A DNA stretch of 40,000 nt, from the NCBI RefSeq assembly GCF_000615945.1, contig NZ_BAMO01000043.1, positions 1 to 40,000 on the forward strand. The letters are read 5' to 3'. A program made the translations under genes and the position numbers. The notes below the pieces were generated by a model, which had not been told where the DNA came from, searched no databases, and saw only the letters and a list, made by a program, of their open reading frames with translations. The stretch comes from Caldalkalibacillus mannanilyticus JCM 10596. GTDB lineage: Bacteria; Bacillota; Bacilli; Caldalkalibacillales; JCM-10596. Shown in pieces: positions 1 through 10,390 of this stretch (positions are counted from its first letter, which is position 1; every line of letters begins with the position of its first letter).

Positions 1-28
1 AAATGAAAATGTTTATTTTACTCTGTAT

Positions 29-105
29 GGAGCTGTGGTGTAGAGGCCTAACATGCCTGCCTGTCACGCAGGAGACCGCGGGTTCGAATCCCGTCAGCTC
101 CGCCA
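29..105 (+). tRNA. tRNA-Asp (GTC)
   Basis: Full cloverleaf: acceptor GGAGCTG pairs with CAGCTCC, anticodon stem CCTGC/GCAGG encloses a loop with anticodon GTC at 63-65, and the T arm carries GGTTCGAATCC. The 3' CCA is encoded (103-105). First of six closely spaced tRNA genes on this strand, probably one transcript that may begin upstream of the window. Confidence 0.97.
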
Positions 106-125
106 TTAATATAAAATAAACATTT

Positions 126-201
<76 letters not shown>

Positions 202-208
202 TTTTTAT

Positions 209-284
<76 letters not shown>

Positions 285-301
285 TTTATACTTCTTAGTG
301 C

Positions 302-377
302 GAGCCATTAGCTCAGTCGGTAGAGCATCTGACTTTTAATCAGAGGGTCGAAGGTTCGAGTCCTTCATGGCTCACCA
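302..377 (+). tRNA. tRNA-Lys (TTT)
   Basis: Acceptor GAGCCAT pairs with ATGGCTC. The anticodon stem TCTGA/TCAGA holds loop CTTTTAA, giving anticodon TTT. Encoded CCA at 375-377. Confidence 0.97.
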
Positions 378-385
378 TTTAACAG

Positions 386-462
386 GTGCCCTTAGCTCAG
401 CTGGATAGAGCGTTTGACTACGAATCAAAAGGCCGGGAGTTCGAATCTCTCAGGGCACGCCA
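386..462 (+). tRNA. tRNA-Arg (ACG)
   Basis: Acceptor GTGCCCT pairs with AGGGCAC. The anticodon stem TTTGA/TCAAA holds loop CTACGAA, giving anticodon ACG, whose first A is normally edited to inosine in bacteria. Encoded CCA at 460-462. Confidence 0.97.
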
Positions 463-474
463 TTAAGTAAATAT

Positions 475-548
475 GCGGGTGTAGTTCAATGGTAGAACTC
501 CAGCCTTCCAAGCTGGTAGCGTGGGTTCGATTCCCATCACCCGCTCCA
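475..548 (+). tRNA. tRNA-Gly (TCC)
   Basis: Acceptor GCGGGTG pairs with CACCCGC. The anticodon stem CCAGC/GCTGG holds loop CTTCCAA, giving anticodon TCC. Encoded CCA at 546-548. Last tRNA of the cluster; a terminator follows 45 bases later. Confidence 0.97.
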
Positions 549-592
549 TACATATTGAAGATATAACAACCTTATCAATATAAATAAAAAGG

Positions 593-618
593 ACTATCGA
601 TCGCTCGATAGTTTTTTT
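593..618 (+). terminator. Rho-independent terminator of the tRNA cluster
   Basis: Perfect 8-bp stem ACTATCGA/TCGATAGT with loop TCGC, followed directly by a run of seven T. It ends the tRNA transcript. Confidence 0.9.
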
Positions 619-680
619 GTTGCAAACAGTTTCTATTTAATGTAGAGCGTAAACTCAATATCCCTGTAAGCCAAATAATA

Positions 681-721
681 AAAGGATACGAGGAGAACTT
701 AAAATTCTCCTCGTATCCTTT
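681..721 (-). terminator. Long hairpin terminator after the SNF2 gene
   Basis: Perfect 17-bp inverted repeat (681-697 with 705-721) around a 7-base loop. Read on the minus strand it follows the helicase stop codon by about 27 bases and ends in a T-rich tract. It is symmetric enough to act on the plus strand as a second stop after the tRNAs. Confidence 0.85.
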
Positions 722-747
722 TTAAAGTTTTAGTTTAAAGCTCTAAT

Positions 748-3700
748 TTAAAGCTCTAATAAATCGCGGATGTCTTCTTCAGACAAACTAGAAATTATTG
801 CTTCTCCAGGTTGAATAATTTGATTAATTAATTCTTTTTTCTTTTGTTGTAATTCGAATATTTTTTCTTCAATTGTGCCATGAGTAATTAGACGTATGAC
901 TTGCACGACGTTTTTTTGTCCCATTCTGTGTGCTCGGTCTACGGCTTGTTCATCAACAGCTGGGTTCCACCATAGATCATAGAGAATGACTGTATCTGCT
1001 CCAATTAGATTTAGACCAGTACCTCCAGCTTTCAAAGAGATAAGGAAAATACTACGCTCTCCTTTATTAAATTTTTCTGTCATGTTCACACGTTCTTGTT
1101 TTTCTGTTTTGCCATCTAAATAATAATAATCAATGGATCTATGTTCAATTTCTTGTCTAATAATTTCTAACATGGAGGTAAACTGAGAAAAAATTAAGAT
1201 TCGTCTGTTGTTAGAAAGGGACTCGTCAACAAGCTCCAATAATTGTTCTAATTTACCAGAACTATGGTTATAATTTTCTAGGAAGAGGGCAGGGTGGCAG
1301 CATAGCTGTCTAAGCCTTGTCAAACCTGCTAAAATTTTCATCCGGTTTTTTTGAAACTGACCCTGAAGTAAACTTTCTCTTGTTTCACGCTTGATTTTAT
1401 CCAAATAGCCTATATATAGTTCCTTTTGTTCTTTTGTCAATTCAGAAACTTGAATCGATTCAATTTTATCTGGAAGCTCAGTTAATACATCCCTTTTCAT
1501 TCTTCGCAGAATAAAGGGACTGACCAATTTGGAGATCTTCTTATGTTCAAGTTGTTTAAAGCCTTGTTTGCTTGGAAACAGCCCAGGCAGAATCACTTGA
1601 AATATCGACCATAGTTCATCAAGAGAGTTTTCAATGGGGGTGCCGCTTAGAGCAAATCGATTCTTTGCCCTAATTTTGCGAACGGCTTGTGATTGTTGAG
1701 TCTGATCATTTTTTATAGCTTGTGCTTCATCAAGAATGAAAGTATGAAAATGTTGATCCTCATATAATTCTATATCTCTTCTAAGGAGTGGGTATGAGGT
1801 GATAAGCACGTCTAAGTCTAAAGAACTTTGCATCGTTGTCATTCTTTCATTCAGGTCACCACTCATAACTTGAACTTTCAAATCAGGTGCAAATCGTTCA
1901 AATTCCCTCTTCCAGTTGTAGACAAGGGAAGCAGGTGAAACGATGAGAGTTTTTCTTTTAGCATCGACCTGTTCTTCACTCTCAGATAGGATGAAAGTGA
2001 TAGCTTGAAGCGTTTTACCTAAGCCCATATCATCTGCTAGAATCCCTCCAAAATGATAAAAAGACAAAGTCTTCAGCCATTGAAAACCGAATTTTTGATA
2101 ATCACGTAAAATCGAATCGATATGGTGAGGAATTTTAAACTCTAAATCCTCGGGGTGTTTAATATGATTAAGCAGATTTCTAAATCCTTTACCGATTTTT
2201 ACTGAGCCTTCTTTTATAATTTCGTCAAGTTGCAAAGCACGTAGGGAAGGGGCTTGAATCGTTTGCTTTTGAATCTCATTTTTATGGATCCCTAACTCTT
2301 CAAATAGCTGTTGTGCTGAAGTAAAATGATCGTCTTCCAAGGAAACAAATCTTCCATCGGAAAGTCGATAGTATTTCTTTTTTTCTATAACTGAGCGCAG
2401 AATTTGAATAATTTCATCATGTTCAATCCCATCCATTTCAAAGCTGACCTCTAATAGATTTGTTGATGAACTGATATCTAGTTTTGTTTTGAGGGGGTGT
2501 TGATCTTTAAAGATCATCGAATCAGCGGTGGAGGTTAGGAGAATCTCTGCATGCTTTTCTAGCTCAGGTAAGGAAATAAATAAAAAGGAATAAATATCTT
2601 CTTCTTTTTCTATGTACATCTCCTGTCCATTCCACTTTAAAGAGGTGCTTTCGATTAGATCCATGATCTCTTGCTCTTTCTCTACGTCGCGTAAAAGGAT
2701 AGAACCACTTTGTTCTTTACCTATGCTTTGTTGATGAAGAGGTGTGATGATCACATCAGCGTAATGGAATTCTAATTGGACTAGTAGGCGCTGCTCTTTT
2801 AAATCGATTTTCAGCATGGTCTTTAGTGGTGGATTTATAATCTGATCAGAGATGTTGTCAGCGATTTCTACGCGTCCAATCGTTTTTAGACTAGGAATAA
2901 CATGAGAAATAACTCCCTCAATATCCTTTTTTTCTATCCTTAATTCAGCCTGAGGAATTGTTTTTTTTAAGTCAAATAAAAGCTGAAATGTTTCTTCAGG
3001 AACCTTGTAAAGAGTGTTTTCAATCAAGATGTAATTGTAAGCCTCAAGAAAATTCGCTTCTTCTAAATCTTTCATCTTTAATAGGAAGCCTTCTTCTTTA
3101 TCCCATTCATGTAATTGGAATGAAAAAGAAGGTAGTTCTTCTTTAAACAAAAGAGTTTCTTCGGGTTTGCTTCCATAAAAAATAACATGACACTTGCTGA
3201 TATGAGTAAAAAACGAGTCTGCCAAAAAAGGTGGGATTCTGAGAGCACGCTCATCATGTTGAGAGAATGCATAACCACTTGAAGACTCCTTATAAAATGC
3301 TTCATTGTTCATAATCGTAATTAGAATATCGATGACGGCTTGATCTTCTTCTGTAAACTGTTGTTCAAAAGGCTCATAAGAGAAATTGGCAGTAAAAAAG
3401 CTGTGTTGTTTCCTACTGACACTTTTTAAGAGCTCTCTTATTTGTCGTACGACATAGAGGCGTTTCGTTCCTATTCTCATTTCCACACTGAATAATGAAG
3501 GGGAGCGAAAAACAGGTACGATATTACAAATAAATTCTACCTTCAAATCTTCACGTCTTGTAGGATTTTTGTTGTTTTCGCGATACTTATCGAAGAGCTT
3601 GATCATTTGCTGAGTATGGATAGTGTTTTTCGTTAATATGGATTTAGTTTTTTGAGAAGGTGTGACAAGCTCTTTATATTCAGATAAGAAACCTGCCTCT

Positions 3701-3999
3701 TCCTCCCATTTCTCTTTCATTCTAAATAGTACAGCGACAATATGTTTACAAAAGCCATCATACGAGTAGTGAGCAGGACATTCACAATAAGCATTGATCT
3801 GTTCATGGGTATCAAAGTCAATGGAAACATTGTATATTTCAGAACCAATAACCTTTGCCTTCCACAAATGGTTTGTTTCACTACGCAGCTTGGTTACATG
3901 TCCATTCATCCAGTAGGATTTGCCTCGTTTATATACTGTATCACTACTAGAGAGCTGCTTAATTCTTTCTGTGTTTAAGTAAAGATCTCTAAACCTCAT
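748..3999 (-). CDS. SNF2-family helicase-like ATPase with N-terminal SWIM zinc finger
   Basis: A 1083-residue DNA-dependent ATPase of the SNF2 group, expected to remodel or move along double-stranded DNA rather than to unwind it. Visible parts: a SWIM zinc-binding motif with C72, C74, C84 and H86; a long middle region typical of bacterial SNF2 proteins; then the ATPase core with Walker A DDMGLGKT near residue 655, a DEAQ box near 755, and C-terminal motifs GGTGLNL near 990 and the following DRAHRMGQ. An AGGATG ribosome site precedes the ATG at 3997-3999. In B. subtilis a SNF2 protein (YwqA) and a SWIM protein (YwqB) are separate genes; here the two are fused. The esterase gene lies 73 bases upstream on the same strand, so co-transcription is possible. 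The cellular role is unknown; nothing nearby points to a defence system. Confidence 0.9.
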   Translation of the reverse strand: MRFRDLYLNTERIKQLSSSDTVYKRGKSYWMNGHVTKLRSETNHLWKAKVIGSEIYNVSIDFDTHEQINAYCECPAHYSYDGFCKHIVAVLFRMKEKWEEEAGFLSEYKELVTPSQKTKSILTKNTIHTQQMIKLFDKYRENNKNPTRREDLKVEFICNIVPVFRSPSLFSVEMRIGTKRLYVVRQIRELLKSVSRKQHSFFTANFSYEPFEQQFTEEDQAVIDILITIMNNEAFYKESSSGYAFSQHDERALRIPPFLADSFFTHISKCHVIFYGSKPEETLLFKEELPSFSFQLHEWDKEEGFLLKMKDLEEANFLEAYNYILIENTLYKVPEETFQLLFDLKKTIPQAELRIEKKDIEGVISHVIPSLKTIGRVEIADNISDQIINPPLKTMLKIDLKEQRLLVQLEFHYADVIITPLHQQSIGKEQSGSILLRDVEKEQEIMDLIESTSLKWNGQEMYIEKEEDIYSFLFISLPELEKHAEILLTSTADSMIFKDQHPLKTKLDISSSTNLLEVSFEMDGIEHDEIIQILRSVIEKKKYYRLSDGRFVSLEDDHFTSAQQLFEELGIHKNEIQKQTIQAPSLRALQLDEIIKEGSVKIGKGFRNLLNHIKHPEDLEFKIPHHIDSILRDYQKFGFQWLKTLSFYHFGGILADDMGLGKTLQAITFILSESEEQVDAKRKTLIVSPASLVYNWKREFERFAPDLKVQVMSGDLNERMTTMQSSLDLDVLITSYPLLRRDIELYEDQHFHTFILDEAQAIKNDQTQQSQAVRKIRAKNRFALSGTPIENSLDELWSIFQVILPGLFPSKQGFKQLEHKKISKLVSPFILRRMKRDVLTELPDKIESIQVSELTKEQKELYIGYLDKIKRETRESLLQGQFQKNRMKILAGLTRLRQLCCHPALFLENYNHSSGKLEQLLELVDESLSNNRRILIFSQFTSMLEIIRQEIEHRSIDYYYLDGKTEKQERVNMTEKFNKGERSIFLISLKAGGTGLNLIGADTVILYDLWWNPAVDEQAVDRAHRMGQKNVVQVIRLITHGTIEEKIFELQQKKKELINQIIQPGEAIISSLSEEDIRDLLEL

Positions 4000-4072
4000 G
4001 ATTGCATCATCCTAATGAATACGTATTTTCCTTCCTGTTTTTATGTTATACAGAAAAGGAATAAAAGAGTGA

Positions 4073-4810
4073 CTACACATTCTCCTGAAAAAAGTATAAC
4101 AGAGCATCTGGTAACTCTTGCTGCCAAAAGCCCCAAAGATGTTGCCCATTCTTTTCATTATAATATAGCTTTGCTTTTTTTTCAGTGAGTAAACGTTGAG
4201 TAGTTCGATTAACTTGAAGAAAATCAAATATTCCTCTTTCTGTGTCTACTTCTGTTTCTTGAAGACCAACGATCATCCATAGATGCAACCATTCTAAATC
4301 TACATGGTTCATAATTTGCTTTTCTGTTGGGGTGAAGAAAGCGCCTGACAAACTTAAAACGTGCTGAAACAATTCTTTGTTTTCAAGAGCCAAGTCTAGA
4401 GCAACGGTTGCTCCCAATGAATCACCAATAAGGAGCCTCTGGATAGTGGAGCCTTTTATAGGATAGATTCCTTCTATAAACGGGATTAGCTCTTTGGTGA
4501 AAAAATTTTTATATGCAGAATTTTGGTTGCCATCTGTCGCATATTCAGAGGTTCTTTTTTGTTTATCTACATCGACACCAACTATAATAATGGGTTCCAT
4601 ATTTTTTTCTAAAATTAAGTAATTTGCTATCGTTGCGATTCTTCCATACATAAAAACATCTTGTCCATCTTGAGCATAGACAATGGGGTAAGAGAGCAAT
4701 TCATTATAGCCAGGAGGGAGGTAGACCCGTACTTGTCGATCTTCATTTAGATATTTACTACAAATGGAGTGCTTAATTATTGTTCTTTTTGTATATAGAC
4801 TTGAATCCAT
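4073..4810 (-). CDS. Esterase of the enterochelin-esterase-like alpha/beta hydrolase family
   Basis: A 245-residue protein with the D-type esterase fold. Family marks are the early YAQDGQD motif (about 45-51), the nucleophile elbow GDSLGA with S131 as probable catalytic serine, and a late NGQHLWGFW segment with H224 as probable catalytic histidine. There is no signal peptide, so it is likely cytoplasmic. The start is set by an AAGGAAAGGAAC ribosome site. Family members include iron-siderophore esterases, but many Bacillus relatives such as YjcH have no known substrate, and nothing nearby suggests siderophore use. Substrate unassigned. Confidence 0.8.
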   Translation of the reverse strand: MDSSLYTKRTIIKHSICSKYLNEDRQVRVYLPPGYNELLSYPIVYAQDGQDVFMYGRIATIANYLILEKNMEPIIIVGVDVDKQKRTSEYATDGNQNSAYKNFFTKELIPFIEGIYPIKGSTIQRLLIGDSLGATVALDLALENKELFQHVLSLSGAFFTPTEKQIMNHVDLEWLHLWMIVGLQETEVDTERGIFDFLQVNRTTQRLLTEKKAKLYYNEKNGQHLWGFWQQELPDALLYFFQENV

Positions 4811-4952
4811 AAAAATGTTCCTTTCCTTGGTAAAATATAATTCAGATTTCTGTCACTTTTCTGTAAATTTAATGATTTTTGTTTCATGTGTTATATATAA
4901 GCTTCAGATCTGTATTAATATAATATATTTTTTAATTATATGCCAAAATCCG

Positions 4953-4981
4953 TTGACCTTAAAGAAAAAAATAACTATAAT
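4953..4981 (+). promoter_or_regulatory. Sigma-A promoter of the pdh operon
   Basis: -35 TTGACC (4953-4958), 17-base spacer, -10 TATAAT (4976-4981). It predicts a start near 4988 and a leader of about 137 bases before pdhA. The remaining spacer (4811-5125) is very AT-rich. Its only other structure is a 7-bp inverted repeat GTTAGCT/AGCTAAC (5030-5036 and 5078-5084) in the leader, of unknown meaning. Confidence 0.75.
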
Positions 4982-5119
4982 AATGAATTGTTAGGTATCG
5001 TGTTATATAGAAAAAAATATACTGTGATAGTTAGCTGAAAAATCTACATTTCCCTTAATACATGTTTTGGATGGTTTAGCTAACAATAAAAAAAGGTATG
5101 CATTTATTCAGAGAGGTGA

Positions 5120-6211
<1,092 letters not shown>

Positions 6212-6212
6212 T

Positions 6213-7192
6213 ATGGCACAAATGACAATGATTCAAGCAATTACAGATGCGATGAGAGTGGAGCTTGAAAAAGACCCTAGCGTTCTTGTGTTTGGTGAAG
6301 ATGTTGGCCATAATGGTGGGGTTTTTAGAGCGACGGACGGTTTGCAAAAACAATTTGGAGAAGAACGTGTTTTTGATACACCGTTAGCCGAATCTGCTAT
6401 TGGGGGATTAGCTGTTGGGCTAGGTCTTACAGGTTTTCGTCCTGTAGCTGAGATACAGTTTTTTGGATTTGTTTTTGAGGTTTTTGATTCTGTTGCTGCA
6501 CAAGCTGCGAGAATGAGATATCGCTCCGGTGGACGCTATCATAGTCCAATTGTGTTTCGTTCACCATTTGGTGGAGGAGTAAAAACACCTGAGCTACATG
6601 CAGATAGTTTAGAAGGATTAATGCTTCAAACACCTGGATTAAAAGTGGTTATCCCATCAAATCCTTATGATGCGAAAGGATTGCTTATCTCAGCAATTAG
6701 AGATAATGACCCCGTTATTTTCTTAGAGCATATGAAGTTGTATCGTTCCTTCCGTGGAGAAGTTCCTGAAGGAGAATATACGATTCCACTAGGAAAAGCA
6801 AATGTAGTGAAGGAAGGATCAGATGTTACCATTATTACATATGGAGCGATGGTTCATACTTCCTTAAAAGCAGCTGAGCTTGCTGAAAAAGAGCGAGGGG
6901 CAAAAGTAGAATCATTGATTTAAGAACGATTAAACCAATTGACATAGACACTATTTTAACTTCTATAGAGAAAACAAATCGTGCAATTGTTGTTCAAGAA
7001 GCGCAAAAAACGTCTGGTGCAGCGGCAGAAATTATTGCTCAAATTAATGAGAAAGCAATTCTTCATTTAGAAGCACCTGTTTTACGCGTAACGGCTCCTG
7101 ATACTGTATTTCCTTTTGCTCAAATTGAGGATGAATGGTTACCAGATGCCAAGAGAATTGTAAAAGCCATAAATCAAGTATTAGATTTCTAG
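6213..7192 (+). pseudogene. pdhB: Pyruvate dehydrogenase E1 beta subunit, interrupted by a one-base frameshift
   Basis: Starts at the ATG at 6213 ([10 protein letters not shown]) after a GGAGGCAA ribosome site inside the end of pdhA. Reading continues for 236 residues and stops at TAA 6921-6923. The rest of E1 beta then continues in another frame from about 6914 ([16 protein letters not shown]) to the TAG at 7190-7192, ending PDAKRIVKAINQVLDF. Together they give the normal length of about 325 residues with no region missing. The break is in the C-terminal transketolase domain, at GTAGAATCATTG, where one base (most simply an A, giving GAA ATC ATT) is absent. Protein lacking the last 90 residues would be expected to be inactive. 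No slippery heptamer is evident. A consensus error is as likely as a true mutation. Confidence 0.85.
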
Positions 7193-7210
7193 AAAAGGAG
7201 GCGAAATCCA

Positions 7211-8527
7211 GTGGCCAATTTTGAATTTAAACTACCAGAGCTTGGTGAAGGAATCCATGAAGGAGAAATCGTAAAATGGTTAATTCAACCAGGCGATAAG
7301 ATTGAAGAAGATCAAATTATTGTTGAAGTACAAAACGACAAAGCAGTGGTCGAGGTTCCATCTCCTGTAAACGGTACAGTGAAAGAAATTGTTGTTTCTG
7401 AGGGAACTGTTTCAATCGTAGGGGACACTCTAGTGACGATTGACGTAGAGGGTGAAATTCCAAATCTGCCTGACCATAGTGCTCACAGAGAAGAGGAACA
7501 CACTCCAGCTTCGAAAACTGCTGAAGCAGAAGTGGTGAAGCAAGAAACAGGAGCTAAGCAAACAGAGCAATCAGCAGTTGCTGTTGTACCTGTACCAAAT
7601 CAAAAAGTATTAGCGACTCCAAGTGTTCGTAAATTTGCTAGAGAACAAGGAGTAGATCTGACTCAAGTAACTGGAACTGGAGCGAAAGGAAGAATTACGA
7701 AAGAAGATGTTCTAGCAGCGAAAACGGGCGTAGCATCTCAAGCGGCTCCAACTGTAGAGGCATCTGTAGAAACCACTTCAAGTGCAAAAGCAGATCCTGT
7801 ACAAAAGACATTTGTCCCAGGAGAAAGAGTAGAAGAGCGCGTTCCGTTAAAAGGAATCCGTAAAGTTATCGCCAATGCGATGGTCAAATCCGTGTATACG
7901 GCACCACACGTAACGATTATGGATGAAGTGGATGTAACAAAATTAGTTGCTTTAAGGAATGAAGCGAAAGCACTTGGCGAACAAAAAGGTGTAAAGCTTA
8001 CATATTTACCGTTTATCGTGAAGGCTTTGATTGCTGCACTTCGCCAATTCCCTGCATTAAATGCATCGATTGATGATGAAAAAGAAGAAATTATCTATAA
8101 GCACTACTACAATATCGGAATTGCTACAGATACAGATAATGGATTATTAGTACCAGTGATACATGACGCTGATCGTAAAAATATTTGGATGCTTGCTAGT
8201 GAAATTCGTGATTTAGCTACCCGCGGTCGAGAAGGGAAGCTAGCAGGACACGAGTTAAAGGGTAGTACCATGACAATCACCAATATCGGTTCAGCTGGCG
8301 GAATGTTCTTTACTCCAGTAATTAACCATCCTGAGGTTGCTATCTTAGGTACAGGCAGAATGACTGAAAAGCCAATCGTCAGAAATGGAGAAATTGTTAT
8401 CGCTCCAATGATGGCATTATCGCTTAGCTTCGATCATCGTATTATTGATGGTGCAACAGCTCAAAATTTTGTGAACTATGTGAAGAGGTTGCTTGAAGAT
8501 CCTCAACTATTAGTAATGGAGGTGTAA
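7211..8527 (+). CDS. pdhC: Dihydrolipoyl acetyltransferase (E2) of pyruvate dehydrogenase
   Basis: The 438-residue core of the complex, moving the acetyl group to coenzyme A. In order: one lipoyl domain (about 1-80) with lipoylated K44 in [10 protein letters not shown]; a charged, Ala-rich linker; a peripheral-subunit-binding domain (about 133-169, [15 protein letters not shown]); a second flexible linker; and the catalytic domain (about 208-438) with active-site motif DHRIIDG, H409 and D413. A single lipoyl domain is usual for Bacillus E2. GTG start at 7211, fixed by an AAAAGGAGGCGAA ribosome site at the correct distance. The stop is two bases before pdhD. Confidence 0.95.
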   Translation: MANFEFKLPELGEGIHEGEIVKWLIQPGDKIEEDQIIVEVQNDKAVVEVPSPVNGTVKEIVVSEGTVSIVGDTLVTIDVEGEIPNLPDHSAHREEEHTPASKTAEAEVVKQETGAKQTEQSAVAVVPVPNQKVLATPSVRKFAREQGVDLTQVTGTGAKGRITKEDVLAAKTGVASQAAPTVEASVETTSSAKADPVQKTFVPGERVEERVPLKGIRKVIANAMVKSVYTAPHVTIMDEVDVTKLVALRNEAKALGEQKGVKLTYLPFIVKALIAALRQFPALNASIDDEKEEIIYKHYYNIGIATDTDNGLLVPVIHDADRKNIWMLASEIRDLATRGREGKLAGHELKGSTMTITNIGSAGGMFFTPVINHPEVAILGTGRMTEKPIVRNGEIVIAPMMALSLSFDHRIIDGATAQNFVNYVKRLLEDPQLLVMEV

Positions 8528-8529
8528 CC

Positions 8530-9948
8530 ATGGTTGTTGGTGAATTTACCACTGAAATAGATGTACTTGTTATCGGGGCTGGACCCGGAGGATACGTGGC
8601 TGCAATTAGGGCTGCACAATTAGGAAAAAGTGTAACAATCGTCGATGTAGATGAAGTCGGTGGAGTTTGTTTAAATCGTGGTTGTATTCCATCAAAAGCA
8701 TTGATCTCTGCTGCACATCAATACGAAAGTATGATCCATTCAAAAGAAAGCGACAACGGGATCGTGGCAGAGTCTGTAAGTGTTAATTTTGAAAAGGTAC
8801 AAACCTGGAAAGAAAGCATTGTTAAGAAGCTTACAGGTGGAGTAGAAGGACTATTAAAAGGAAACAAGGTTACGATTGTAAAAGGAGAAGCTCTATTTGC
8901 TAGTGAGAACGAAGTAAGGGTCTTAAATGGTTATGAAGCCAATCGTTATCGTTTCGAGCATTGCATTATCGCTACTGGTTCAAGACCTATTGAGCTGAAG
9001 CCTTTTCCTTATGGAGGTCGCATCCTATCTTCTACTGAAGCACTTAGCCTAAAGGAAATCCCGAAAAGTATGATTGTCATTGGTGGAGGATATATTGGCG
9101 TAGAGCTTGGTCAAACCTTTTCTAAATTTGGTACACAAGTAACAATTTTAGAGGGAGAAAAACAAATTCTTGCTGCGTTTGAGAAACAATTAATTCAACC
9201 AGTTACGAAATCATTAAAGAAAGCTGGAGTGGAAATCGTTACAAAAGCGATGGCTCTATCTGCGGAACAAAATGATCAAGAAGTAACAGTAACTTACAAG
9301 GTTGGAGAAGAAGAGAAGAAAGTAACAGCAGAATACCTTCTTGTTACTGTGGGACGTAGACCTAATACTGATGAAATAGGATTAGAAGCGGCAGGCGTGA
9401 AGACAAATGACAGAGGATTTATAGAGGTAGATCATCAATGTCGTACAAATGTTGCTAACATTTATGCTATTGGGGATATCGTTCCGGGACCTGCACTAGC
9501 GCATAAGGCTTCTTATGAGGGGAAAGTTGCAGCAGAAGTCATTGCAGGGCATTCTAGTGCCATTGATTATAAGGCAATCCCAGCTGTCGTCTTCTCTGAA
9601 CCTGAAATAGCAAGTGTAGGGCTAAGCGAAGCAGAAGCAACGGAAGCAGGGTATGAAGTAAGTGTCGGCAAGTTTCCATTTGGAGCGAATGGAAGAGCTT
9701 TATCGCTTAATGCTGCGGAAGGCTATGTCAAAATCGTTGCAGACAAATCCAATGGTATTGTTATTGGAGGACAAATTGTAGGAGCTGAGGCATCCAATTT
9801 GATTGCAGAAATAGGATTGGCAATTGAGATGGGAGCTACGTTAGAAGATTTTGCACTAACCATTCATGCTCATCCGACACTTGGTGAAATTACAATGGAA
9901 GCATCAGAAGTCGCTTTAGGTCAAGCGGTGCATACAATTACTAAATAA
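8530..9948 (+). CDS. pdhD: Dihydrolipoamide dehydrogenase (E3)
   Basis: A 472-residue FAD enzyme that reoxidises the E2 lipoyl group and makes NADH. The FAD-binding motif is GAGPGG at 16-21, and the redox-active disulfide is C47 and C52 in [13 protein letters not shown]-binding GGGYIG motif lies mid-protein. The C-terminal HAHPTLGE carries the conserved H448 and E453 of the dimer-interface acid-base pair. Last enzyme gene of the operon; its product may also serve other 2-oxoacid complexes, as this family often does. Confidence 0.96.
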   Translation: MVVGEFTTEIDVLVIGAGPGGYVAAIRAAQLGKSVTIVDVDEVGGVCLNRGCIPSKALISAAHQYESMIHSKESDNGIVAESVSVNFEKVQTWKESIVKKLTGGVEGLLKGNKVTIVKGEALFASENEVRVLNGYEANRYRFEHCIIATGSRPIELKPFPYGGRILSSTEALSLKEIPKSMIVIGGGYIGVELGQTFSKFGTQVTILEGEKQILAAFEKQLIQPVTKSLKKAGVEIVTKAMALSAEQNDQEVTVTYKVGEEEKKVTAEYLLVTVGRRPNTDEIGLEAAGVKTNDRGFIEVDHQCRTNVANIYAIGDIVPGPALAHKASYEGKVAAEVIAGHSSAIDYKAIPAVVFSEPEIASVGLSEAEATEAGYEVSVGKFPFGANGRALSLNAAEGYVKIVADKSNGIVIGGQIVGAEASNLIAEIGLAIEMGATLEDFALTIHAHPTLGEITMEASEVALGQAVHTITK

Positions 9949-10024
9949 TTTCCTACTGAATCATAAGGAAAAATGATTTTGCTCATACTAAAGTTATAAA
10001 ATAAATTTGGAATGAGGGAATCAA

Positions 10025-10294
10025 ATGAATCATGATCAGGAAAAGTATGCAGCAGATAAGTTTAACTCAGAAGCTTTACTAATGGCTTATAACTCCTTAG
10101 GACTGGAAAGCTTTGAACAGCTTAGTGAGAACGAAAGCAGTACTAAAGGACCCCGTCCATTGGAAGGGACAATGTTTACACATGAACAGGCGATGGACGC
10201 CTACAAAGAAGGTACCATTGACTCACGTATTGACAGATCTGAGAATGAAGAAGAAATGATTCCCCGCACAAGCTTTGACGAGGATCTTCAATAA
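10025..10294 (+). CDS. Small acidic protein of unknown function
   Basis: An 89-residue protein that I do not recognise. It is hydrophilic and acidic, with no signal peptide or membrane segment. The first half looks helical (EALLMAYNSLGLESFEQL); the second contains GPRPLEGTMF followed by a strongly acidic tail. GAGGGAA before the ATG is a fair ribosome site. It starts 76 bases after pdhD with no clear terminator between and is followed by a terminator, so it is probably the last gene of the pdh transcript. Confidence 0.7.
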   Translation: MNHDQEKYAADKFNSEALLMAYNSLGLESFEQLSENESSTKGPRPLEGTMFTHEQAMDAYKEGTIDSRIDRSENEEEMIPRTSFDEDLQ

Positions 10295-10335
10295 GAAGAT
10301 GTACAAGGGAACAACGACCTATATACAAAAAAAGA

Positions 10336-10372
10336 AAACGCACTTACGATAGAAGTAAGTGCGTTTCTTTTT
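10336..10372. terminator. Bidirectional Rho-independent terminator
   Basis: Perfect 12-bp stem AAACGCACTTAC/GTAAGTGCGTTT with loop GATAGAA (10348-10354), T-rich on the plus-strand side and A-rich on the other. It ends the pdh transcript and the convergent gene at 10391-11272. Confidence 0.9.
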
Positions 10373-10390
10373 AGTTCTTATTTTTTGTTT

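Noticed and set aside
748-4810. SNF2 ATPase as part of a phage-defence system
   Set aside because: SNF2 proteins occur in several defence systems, but no nuclease, methylase, PLD or other defence partner is present; the neighbour is an esterase.
4808-4957. Plus-strand open frame in the spacer before pdhA
   Set aside because: Low-complexity hydrophobic reading of AT-rich DNA without a ribosome site, overlapping the promoter region.
6903-6923. Programmed -1 frameshifting in pdhB
   Set aside because: There is no slippery heptamer in the right frame and no pseudoknot or stimulatory ribosome site; a missing base explains the data better.
9949-10024. Hairpin TTTCCT/AGGAAA after pdhD as a terminator
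   Set aside because: The stem is short, the loop long and no T run follows, so the transcript probably continues into the next small gene.
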